DNA from: Microbacterium telephonicum
GTDB taxonomy: Bacteria > Actinomycetota > Actinomycetes > Actinomycetales > Microbacteriaceae
NCBI RefSeq assembly: GCF_003651225.1
Contig: NZ_RCDB01000002.1
Location: 558,001-622,000 of the forward strand
Direction: 5' to 3'
Length of the DNA: 64,000 nucleotides
The notes below the pieces were generated by a model, which saw nothing but the letters and a program-made list of their open reading frames with translations, made no database searches and had not been told where the DNA came from. The stretch's first letter is position 1, and each line of letters starts with the position of its first letter. Made by a program: the position numbers and the translations under genes. Below, one piece after another: positions 54,608-64,000 of this stretch.

Positions 54608-55324
54608 ATGATCGACTCCATCACGTCCCTGTTCGGCACGGGCAACATGAACGCGCTGATCAAGACCGGCGGCGCGGTGCTCACCGTGCTGCTCGTCGTG
54701 CCGGCGCTGTTCAAGCTGCTCGTCGTCACGATCGACGAGGGCGAGGCGGCGATCCGCACCCGCAACGGCAAGCCGATCATCCGGCGGCGCGCTCGCCCGG
54801 GTCGCGGCGAGGCGGGCGAAGTCGTCGTGCTGCGTCCCGGTTCCCACCCGGTCTTCCCGATCCTGGCGTGGTACCGGCGGGTCGATGCGCGCGTGCGCTC
54901 CACCGATCTGCCACCGCGACAGCTCACCGGCGCCGCCGGGCACCAGCATCTCGTGCACGCGTCGTTCGACTGGCGGCCGATCGTCACCGGCCACGACCTG
55001 AGGGTGTTCGAACTCGACGTCGTGAACGTCAAGGAGCGCGTCGGGAACATCGTCGGCGCGGTCCTGCGCGACCTCGTGCGCGGTCAGCGCGGCACCGCAC
55101 TGCCGGCGAACGTCGACCTGTCGGCCGCGGTCGTGGCCGCGTGCGCCGAGCAGGTGCGCGCCGCCTGCGGAATCGAACTGCTCTCGGTCGTCGTCACCGG
55201 CGACGCCCTCACCGACGGCTACCTGCTCGCCGAGGCGATCGGCGGACGCTCCGTGGCCGCCGAGGCGATGTCGGCCCTGCCCGCGGAGTGGGGCGCCGCC
55301 GTCTCCCTCGTCCGTAGCGCCTGA
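54608..55324 (+). CDS. Membrane-anchored SPFH/band-7-like protein
   Basis: This 238-residue protein has a single membrane segment (residues 18-40, GGAVLTVLLVVPALFKLLVV) followed by TIDEGEAAIRTRNGKPIIRR, a band-7-like entry (VDEGEVGVRFGKV pattern in the family). It continues with ELDVVNVKERVGNIVGAVLR and a C-terminal part typical of SPFH folds. Distant similarity only; it lacks the long coiled coil of flotillins. It stands between the fad terminator and pepN, so it is probably monocistronic. Function unknown. Confidence 0.6.
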   Translation: MIDSITSLFGTGNMNALIKTGGAVLTVLLVVPALFKLLVVTIDEGEAAIRTRNGKPIIRRRARPGRGEAGEVVVLRPGSHPVFPILAWYRRVDARVRSTDLPPRQLTGAAGHQHLVHASFDWRPIVTGHDLRVFELDVVNVKERVGNIVGAVLRDLVRGQRGTALPANVDLSAAVVAACAEQVRAACGIELLSVVVTGDALTDGYLLAEAIGGRSVAAEAMSALPAEWGAAVSLVRSA

Positions 55325-55357
55325 CGGTCTGGCCTCCGGAGCGGACCGCCACCCCGG

Positions 55358-57847
55358 TCAGTCCGGTTGCGCTGCGCGCACCCGCAGGTCGCGGGCGAGT
55401 CCGTCGCGCTGCTCGATCACGATGCGGCGCAGGGCGCGGGGTGCGTCGTGGTGCGCCGCCAGCCAGGCATCCGCGTCGTCGGTCGTCTCAGCGGCCGGGA
55501 ACAGCCCGCGCACGAGCCGGCGCGCGATCTCGATGCTGCGCTCTTCCCACACCGGGAGGATGCGGGCGTAGTAGTCCGCGTCGAACCCGGCGATCAGATC
55601 GCGGCGGCCGCCCGCGCGCACGCCCGAGATGACCGCGTCGAGCTCGTCGTTGGACAGCAGAGCGTCGTCCCACGCCTGCGTCCAGGCCGCCGCCCGCACG
55701 GCGGTGTCGGGGCGGGCGGCGAGCATCGCGCGGTGGGCCAGGCGCCCCTTGGCCGTGTCGTCTCGTGCGAGCTCGGCATCCGCATCGGCGGGCGTCGCGT
55801 GCCCCGTCGCCGCGAGGGCGAGCAGCCAGCTCCACCGCAGCTCCGGGTCCAGCGGCAGCCGCTCCGGCGCCGCGATGCGTCCCGACAGGATGCCGCGCAG
55901 CTCGTCGTGCCGCCCCGGCGCCACTGCCGCGGCGGCCCCGACCGCGCGCGCCCACGCCAGCTGCGCGTCGCTGCCGGGTTCGGCGCTGCGCAGCGCGGAC
56001 CAGGCCGTCTCGAGCCACTGCGACGCCAGCGCGTCCCGGCGGTGCGGTGCGGCGTAGTGCGCGACGGCGAAGCCGGTGCGCGCCAGCGCATCGGCGAGCA
56101 GTCCGACGTTCGGCTCGGCGACGGCGTGCGCGGTCACGATCCCGAGGTACCGCTCGACGGGGAGCTCGCCGTCGCGCGCCGCGTTCCACAGCGCCGCCCA
56201 CACGACCGACCGCACCAGCGCGTCGTCGACGGTCGACAGCGCCGCCGCGACGGCATCCGTCGAGCGCGCGTCGAGCCGCACCTTGGCGTACGTGCTGTCG
56301 TCGTCGTTGGGCACGACGAGAGCCGCCTCCGGCCCGGCCACGGTAAGCGCATCGGCGTCGATGTCGACGTCACGCTGCGCACGCCTGATCAGTCGGCCGT
56401 CCTCGAGGTCGAAGAAGCCGACGGTGAACCGGTGCGGCCGCACGTCGGTCTGGGTGATCTCGAGGCCACCGTCACGGCGATGCGCCCGCACCTCGGACAC
56501 ACCGGTCGTACGCAGCCAGGCATCGCTCCAGCCGGCGAGGTCGCGCCCGCTCTCGGCCTCGAGGGCGGAGAGCAGGTCGACGAGGGTCGTGTTACCGAAG
56601 GCGTTGTCGGCGAAATAGCGGCGCGCGCCGGCGAAGAAGGCCTCCTCGCCGACGAACGCCACGAGCTGTTTGAGCACCGAGGCGCCCTTCGCGTACGTGA
56701 TGCCGTCGAAGTTGAGCTTGGCCGCTTCGAGGTCGGGGATGTCGGCGACGATGGGATGGGTCGTGGGCAGCTGATCCTGCTCGTACGCCCAGCCTTTGCG
56801 GCGGCTCGCGAACGTCACCCATGCGTCGGGATACAGGCCGGTCGCGACCGACGAATGGGCGCCCATGAAGTCGGCGAACGACTCCTTGAGCCACAGGTCG
56901 TCCCACCATCGCATCGTCACGAGGTCGCCGAACCACATGTGCGCCATCTCGTGCAGGATCGTGTTCGCCCGCGCGTCGCGCTGCGCGGCTGTGGCCGCCC
57001 CGCGGAACACGTAGGCCTCGGTGAAGGTCACCAGTCCCGGGTTCTCCATCGCGCCGAGGTTGTACTCCGGCACGAAGATCTGGTCGTACTTCCCCCAGGG
57101 GTAGGGGGCGGCGAACCGCTCCCCGAAGTAGGTGAGTCCGCGGCGGGTCACCTCGAGGATCTCGTCGGCGTCGAGGTGCGACGCGAGCGACGCGCGACAC
57201 AGCACGCCCAGGGCGACGGGACCGCCGTCACCCTCCCACGTCCCGTCGACGCGATGGTAGGGGCCCGCAGCCACCGCGGTGATATAGCTGGAGAGCGGCA
57301 GGGTCTCGGCGAAGGTGACACGGATGCCGTCGGCCACGTCGTCTCGCGCCGTCTCGACCCCGTTGGACAGCACCGTCCAGCCGGCGGGCGCCGACACCTC
57401 GAACCGCCAGCGCGCCTTCAGGTCGGGCTGCTCGAAGACGGGGTACACACGCCGCGCATCGGCCGGCTCGTACTGCGTGTAGAGGTAGACCTCGTCGTCG
57501 ACGGGATCGCGGAAGCGGTGCAGCCCCTCGCCGGAGCGGCTGTAGCGTCCACGCGCGCGGACCGTTACGACGTTGCGCGCGGCGAGGGCGTCGATGCGGA
57601 TGCGGGCCCCGTCCCATTCCACTGCGCGCGGGCTGCCGTTGACCACGACCTCGTCGACCCCCGCACCGAGGAAGTCGATCCAGGTCTCCGTCGCATCGGC
57701 CTCGAACGTCAGCGTCGCCGCCGTCGGGAAGCTGTCGGCATCCGCGTCGCGGGCGCCGCGCAGATCGAGGTGCACCTCGACGGTCTCCACACGGATCACG
57801 GCGGCACGGGCCGCGGTCTCGTCACGGGTGAGGTTGGCGGTACTCAT
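55358..57847 (-). CDS. pepN: Aminopeptidase N (M1 family)
   Basis: This zinc metallo-aminopeptidase of 829 residues removes N-terminal residues from peptides. It has the exopeptidase motif GAMEN (265-269) and the zinc motif HEMAH (299-303) with Glu322 in KESFA, then a long C-terminal ERAP1-like helical domain. The length fits actinobacterial PepN. It is divergent from the TetR gene with 47 bp between starts, so the TetR palindrome at 57889 may affect it too. Confidence 0.95.
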   Translation of the reverse strand: MSTANLTRDETAARAAVIRVETVEVHLDLRGARDADADSFPTAATLTFEADATETWIDFLGAGVDEVVVNGSPRAVEWDGARIRIDALAARNVVTVRARGRYSRSGEGLHRFRDPVDDEVYLYTQYEPADARRVYPVFEQPDLKARWRFEVSAPAGWTVLSNGVETARDDVADGIRVTFAETLPLSSYITAVAAGPYHRVDGTWEGDGGPVALGVLCRASLASHLDADEILEVTRRGLTYFGERFAAPYPWGKYDQIFVPEYNLGAMENPGLVTFTEAYVFRGAATAAQRDARANTILHEMAHMWFGDLVTMRWWDDLWLKESFADFMGAHSSVATGLYPDAWVTFASRRKGWAYEQDQLPTTHPIVADIPDLEAAKLNFDGITYAKGASVLKQLVAFVGEEAFFAGARRYFADNAFGNTTLVDLLSALEAESGRDLAGWSDAWLRTTGVSEVRAHRRDGGLEITQTDVRPHRFTVGFFDLEDGRLIRRAQRDVDIDADALTVAGPEAALVVPNDDDSTYAKVRLDARSTDAVAAALSTVDDALVRSVVWAALWNAARDGELPVERYLGIVTAHAVAEPNVGLLADALARTGFAVAHYAAPHRRDALASQWLETAWSALRSAEPGSDAQLAWARAVGAAAAVAPGRHDELRGILSGRIAAPERLPLDPELRWSWLLALAATGHATPADADAELARDDTAKGRLAHRAMLAARPDTAVRAAAWTQAWDDALLSNDELDAVISGVRAGGRRDLIAGFDADYYARILPVWEERSIEIARRLVRGLFPAAETTDDADAWLAAHHDAPRALRRIVIEQRDGLARDLRVRAAQPD

Positions 57848-57880
57848 CCCTCCATGCTGTCACGCGGATGGGGCGGATCT

Positions 57881-57902
57881 GATACTTTCTGAACATGTTC
57901 AG
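57881..57902 (+). promoter_or_regulatory. Promoter and operator palindrome overlapping the TetR start codon
   Basis: CTGAACATGTTCAG (57889-57902) is a perfect 14-bp palindrome whose centre contains the ATG of the TetR gene. A GATACT -10-like hexamer (57881-57886) would place the transcription start at about 57893-57895, giving a leaderless or nearly leaderless transcript. No ribosome-binding site precedes the ATG, which fits this reading. Confidence 0.65.
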
Positions 57903-58581
57903 TTCTGATGCCGACGCGAGCAGGACGTCCAAGAGCGCACGCACCCGCGCGCTGCTGCGCGACACCGCCCTGCGCTCGTTCCGCGAACGGGGGTACGACG
58001 CGACGACGATGCGCGGCATCGCGAGCGAGGCCGGTGTGTCCGTCGGCAACGCGTACTACCACTTCGCGACGAAGAACGACCTCGTCCAGGAGCTGTACCT
58101 CGACGTGCAGGAGCGCCATCGGGAGGCGGCGACGCCGGTGCTGGGCGACACCGACGACCTCGTCGAGCGCATCGGCGCGGTCTACCGCACCGGCCTGGCC
58201 GAACTCGCCCCCTATCATCCGTACGCGCCGGAGTTCGTCTCCGCCGCGCTGTCGCCGAGGTCGGAGATCAGCCCGCTCTCCGACGCTTCGTCGCCCGCGC
58301 GCGAGATCACGACCGCGCTGTTCGCGCACGCGGTCACCGGTGCCCGTCGCGGCGGTCTGCCCGACGACCTGGCGGCCGCGCTGCCGGGGGCGTTGTTCCT
58401 CGGACACCTGCTGCTCGCGCTGTTCTGGGCCTACGACACGTCGCCGCAGCAGGAGCGGACGGCCCGACTGCTCGACCGGGGCCTCGCGCTCCTGCGCGTG
58501 ACCCTCCCCCTCGCCCGGCTGCCGCTCGCCCGCGGCGTCGTGCGCGAGCTGCTCGACCTGATCGCGGAGGCGGGGCGATGA
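57895..58581 (+). CDS. TetR-family transcriptional regulator
   Basis: This 228-residue repressor has an N-terminal helix-turn-helix (RSFRERGYDATTMRGIASEA, then GVSVGNAYYHFATKNDLVQE, residues about 27-67) and a C-terminal ligand-binding domain. A palindrome overlaps its start codon, suggesting direct autorepression. Its stop overlaps the start of the membrane protein gene (ATGA), so the two are translated together; the membrane protein is its likely functional partner or target. Confidence 0.93.
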   Translation: MFSSDADASRTSKSARTRALLRDTALRSFRERGYDATTMRGIASEAGVSVGNAYYHFATKNDLVQELYLDVQERHREAATPVLGDTDDLVERIGAVYRTGLAELAPYHPYAPEFVSAALSPRSEISPLSDASSPAREITTALFAHAVTGARRGGLPDDLAAALPGALFLGHLLLALFWAYDTSPQQERTARLLDRGLALLRVTLPLARLPLARGVVRELLDLIAEAGR

Positions 58582-59084
58582 GCGGCGAGCCGTCCCCGCG
58601 CACGGTGGCCCAGCCCATGGCCTTCACCCGGGGCGAGTTCGTGCGGGGTGCCATCTCGGCCTGGTTATGGGCGATCGGCATCCTGATCGTGGGGTGGACG
58701 GTGGCAATCCCGTTCTGGGGGCTCCTGTCGGCGATCTACGTGCTCCCCGCCGCGACGATCGCGCTGGTCGTCTTCGCGGCACCCACGTGGTTCGTCGCGC
58801 ACACGCTGAGGCGTGCGGCCTCGGTGGCCGTGTACACCGTCGCCCTCGCGACGATCGGCGTCGTGATCGGCATCGTCGCGACCACGGCACTCGTCGCGAC
58901 GGGCACTGCGGGCTACATTCCGTTCGGCGCGCTCGCGATGTCGAATGCGCTCGCCGCGGCGCTGGCGATGGTGCTCGGCTGGCGTCGCGGCGCCCGCGCC
59001 GTACTGCGCTCTCGCACGCCCGAGCCCGCCGATCCGGACGCGGCGGCGGAAGACGCGACCGCGGACCGCGCTCAGCGCGGCTGA
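58578..59084 (+). CDS. Membrane protein co-translated with TetR, unknown function
   Basis: This 168-residue protein has four hydrophobic segments (WLWAIGILIVGWTVAIPFWG, IYVLPAATIALVVFAAPTWF, VAVYTVALATIGVVIGIVAT and FGALAMSNALAAALAMVLGW) and an acidic C-terminal tail. ATG at 58578 overlaps the TetR stop by 4 nt. Its 3' end overlaps the convergent dxs gene by 13 nt. No family recognised. Confidence 0.78.
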   Translation: MSGEPSPRTVAQPMAFTRGEFVRGAISAWLWAIGILIVGWTVAIPFWGLLSAIYVLPAATIALVVFAAPTWFVAHTLRRAASVAVYTVALATIGVVIGIVATTALVATGTAGYIPFGALAMSNALAAALAMVLGWRRGARAVLRSRTPEPADPDAAAEDATADRAQRG

Positions 59085-61021
59085 GACTCCCCCGGCACCG
59101 ACCAGACGGTGCCGGTGTCGCTCGAGGGCCGCGCCACCGGAATGCGGGTGCCCAGCACCTGCGAGACGACGTCCTGCGCGATCTTCGCGGGGGTGAGACC
59201 GGCGTCCTCGAGGATCTGCTCGCGCGTCGCGTGGTCGAGGAACGCATCGGGCACGCCGAGCTCGTCGACCGCCGTGTCGACGCCCGCCTCGCGCAGCACC
59301 TGCCGGACGCGTGTGCCGATGCCGCCGACGCGGATGCCGTCCTCGAGCGTGATCACGAGCCGGTGACGCGCCGCCAGCGCGACCACGGACGGCTGCACGG
59401 GCACCACCCACCGCGGGTCGACGACGGTCGCGCCGATCCCCTGCGCCTCGAGCCGTTCCGCGACGGCGAGGGCGGTGTGCACCATCGGGCCGATCGCCAC
59501 GATGAGCACGTCCTCCTCGTCGCCGCGGGCAAGCACGTCGACACCGTCGGCGAGACGCTCGAGCGCCGGCACGTCGGCGGAGACGGTGCCCTTCGGGAAG
59601 CGCACGACGGTCGGCGCATCCTCGACGGCGATCGCCTCGGCGAACTCCTCCCGCAGCCGCGCGGCGTCGCGCGGCGCGGCGATGCGGATGCCGGGCACCA
59701 GCTGGAGCATCGCGAGATCCCAGACGCCGTGGTGGCTGGGGCCGTCCGGACCGGTGACGCCCGCCCGGTCGAGCACGAACGTGACGCCGGCCTTGTGCAG
59801 CGCGACATCCATCATCACCTGGTCGAACGCCCGGTTCATGAAGGTCGCGTAGATCGCGACGACCGGATGCAGACCCCCGAAGGCGAGCCCGGCCGCCGAA
59901 GCGACGGCGTGCTGCTCGGCGATGCCGACGTCGAAGACGCGGTCGGGGTAGAGCTGCGCGAACGGCTGCAGACCGGTGGGCCGGAGCATCGCGGCGGTGA
60001 TGGCGACGATGTCCTCGCGCTCTCCGCCGGCGCGGGCGAGCTCCTCGGCAAACACGTCGGTCCAGGCGACGGCATCCGCGCCGCTGAGCGGTTGTCCCGT
60101 GGCCGGGTCGATCTTGCCCACGGCGTGGAACTGGTCGGCCTCGTCGTTGCGGGCGGGTTCGTAGCCGCGCCCCTTCTCGGTGATCGCGTGCACGATGACT
60201 GGTCGGCCGTACGACTTCGCGATCTTCAGCGTCTCGATGAGCGTCGGCAGGTCGTGTCCGTCGACGGGGCCGAGGTACTTGATGTCGAGGTTGGAGTAGA
60301 GGGCCTCGTTGTTGACGAAGCGCGACAGGAAGCCGTGCGTGCCACCGCGCACGCCGCGATACAGCGCGCGGCCCGCGGGGCCGAACCGGCGGAACAGGCT
60401 GTCGGAGCCGCGTCGCAGGCTCTCGTACCCCTCGGTGGTGCGCACCCGGTTGAGGTAGCGCGCCATACCGCCGATCGTCGGCGCGTACGATCGCCCGTTG
60501 TCGTTGACGACGATGACGAGGTTGCGGTCGTTGTCGTCGGAGATGTTGTTGAGCGCCTCCCACGTCATGCCGCCGGTGAGCGAGCCGTCTCCGACGACGG
60601 CGACGACGTGCCGATCGCGGCGCCCGGTGCGCATGAGCGCGCGCGAGATGCCGTCGGCCCAGCTCAGCGAGCTCGACGCGTGCGAGGACTCGACGACGTC
60701 GTGCTCGCTCTCACCGCGCTGCGGGTAGCCCGCGAGGCCGCCACGGGAGCGCAGCTGCGAGAAGTCCTGCCGCCCCGTCAGCAGCTTGTGGACGTACGAC
60801 TGGTGCCCCGTGTCGAACACGAACGGGTCCAGCGGCGAGTCGAACACCCGGTGCATCGCGATCGTGAGTTCGACGACGCCGAGGTTCGGCCCCAGGTGTC
60901 CCCCCGTGCGGGCGACGTTCTCGACGAGGAAGTCGCGCACTTCGCGCGCGAGCTGCTGCAGCTGGGGCACGGTGAGCGCGTCGAGGTCTCGGGGACCGGT
61001 GATCGACGACAGCAATGACAT
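59072..61021 (-). CDS. dxs: 1-deoxy-D-xylulose-5-phosphate synthase
   Basis: This TPP-dependent enzyme of 649 residues condenses pyruvate and glyceraldehyde 3-phosphate, the first step of the MEP isoprenoid pathway. It has FVFDTGHQSYVHKLLTGR, the TPP-binding VAVVGDGSLTGGMTWEALNN, and AEQHAVASAAGLAFGGLHPV with the transketolase-type Glu. Its stop overlaps the convergent membrane-protein gene by 13 nt. It lies in conserved actinobacterial synteny with the DUF3000/RNase D pair. Confidence 0.97.
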   Translation of the reverse strand: MSLLSSITGPRDLDALTVPQLQQLAREVRDFLVENVARTGGHLGPNLGVVELTIAMHRVFDSPLDPFVFDTGHQSYVHKLLTGRQDFSQLRSRGGLAGYPQRGESEHDVVESSHASSSLSWADGISRALMRTGRRDRHVVAVVGDGSLTGGMTWEALNNISDDNDRNLVIVVNDNGRSYAPTIGGMARYLNRVRTTEGYESLRRGSDSLFRRFGPAGRALYRGVRGGTHGFLSRFVNNEALYSNLDIKYLGPVDGHDLPTLIETLKIAKSYGRPVIVHAITEKGRGYEPARNDEADQFHAVGKIDPATGQPLSGADAVAWTDVFAEELARAGGEREDIVAITAAMLRPTGLQPFAQLYPDRVFDVGIAEQHAVASAAGLAFGGLHPVVAIYATFMNRAFDQVMMDVALHKAGVTFVLDRAGVTGPDGPSHHGVWDLAMLQLVPGIRIAAPRDAARLREEFAEAIAVEDAPTVVRFPKGTVSADVPALERLADGVDVLARGDEEDVLIVAIGPMVHTALAVAERLEAQGIGATVVDPRWVVPVQPSVVALAARHRLVITLEDGIRVGGIGTRVRQVLREAGVDTAVDELGVPDAFLDHATREQILEDAGLTPAKIAQDVVSQVLGTRIPVARPSSDTGTVWSVPGESQPR

Positions 61022-61117
61022 CCGATGGACCTTCCGACGGCAGACGACTCAGTCTAGGTGCGTCCGATGCGAATCGCCCGGGAGCGGGCGGAGCGTCCTC
61101 GGGCGCGGACGGGAAGA

Positions 61118-61143
61118 CCCCGGCTCCGAGTCGGGAGCCGGGG
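61118..61143 (-). terminator. Terminator of acnA
   Basis: A perfect 10-bp stem (CCCCGGCTCC, loop GAGTCG) lies 15 bp beyond the acnA stop; the minus strand continues with TCTTCCC. Confidence 0.8.
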
Positions 61144-61157
61144 CCTGGTCATACCCG

Positions 61158-63989
<2,832 letters not shown>

Positions 63990-64000
63990 GTCTGCTCTCC

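Noticed and set aside
51395..55324. A 1309-codon open frame on the plus strand
   Set aside because: Out-of-frame reading of fadA and fadB that runs into the SPFH-like gene; only the last 238 codons are likely real.

Overview
The window is about 70% GC and densely packed, with many GTG starts, frequent 4-nt ATGA/GTGA gene overlaps, DUF222-HNH and DUF3000 proteins, a long PGDH-type SerA and a GlnR-like operator. Together these point to a high-GC actinobacterium of the Microbacteriaceae, most likely Microbacterium or a close relative. It reads as chromosomal core sequence with small accessory patches.

Layout. 1-6897: an alpha-glucoside locus with a LacI regulator (cut by the window edge), MalFG-type permeases, a solute-binding lipoprotein, a DUF624 protein and a divergent GH65 phosphorylase, with two matching LacI-type operators. 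6898-8546: a scar of three broken mobile-element genes ending at tRNA-Gln. 8710-15903: gltX, a LysR regulator divergent from a class-V aminotransferase, then a D-amino-acid catabolic set (D-aminoacylase, RidA, D-threonine-aldolase-like enzyme). 15943-31150: branched-chain amino acid and serine synthesis (leuB, ilvE, serA, ilvD-ilvB-ilvN-ilvC) with two MFS exporters, a TetR, an FAH-family hydrolase and CutC. 31160-35480: otsA-otsB and a MarR/MFS pair. 35645-41135: tRNA-Lys, a HisN-like phosphatase, YaeQ, two lipoproteins, tmRNA, a SIMPL protein and a DUF222-HNH protein. 41151-44418: a dispersed-repeat cluster, a serine hydrolase/LytTR/DUF3021-like operon and four more tRNAs. 44460-49245: YnfA, a PemK/MazF-like protein with a tiny downstream ORF, amt behind a GlnR-type box, zapE and an alpha/beta hydrolase. 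49265-63989: the DUF3000 / RNase D-like / fadA / fadB block, an SPFH-like protein, pepN, a TetR with a membrane partner, dxs and acnA.

How the parts fit. Imported alpha-glucosides would be phosphorolysed by the GH65 enzyme; the usual beta-phosphoglucomutase partner is absent and the gene is followed directly by the mobile-element scar. The D-amino-acid genes overlap or nearly abut and form one unit. The ilv genes, leuB and ilvE cover most of valine, isoleucine and leucine synthesis. Several regulators sit beside good palindromes: LacI, MarR, and a TetR whose palindrome covers its own start codon.

No clearly new defence or biosynthetic system is visible. The least explained items are the intergenic inverted-repeat elements, a heptamer (GGATGCC/GGCATCC) that is unusually frequent across the window, the serine hydrolase/LytTR/DUF3021-like operon, the small ORF after the PemK-like gene, and a His-rich insert in aconitase.
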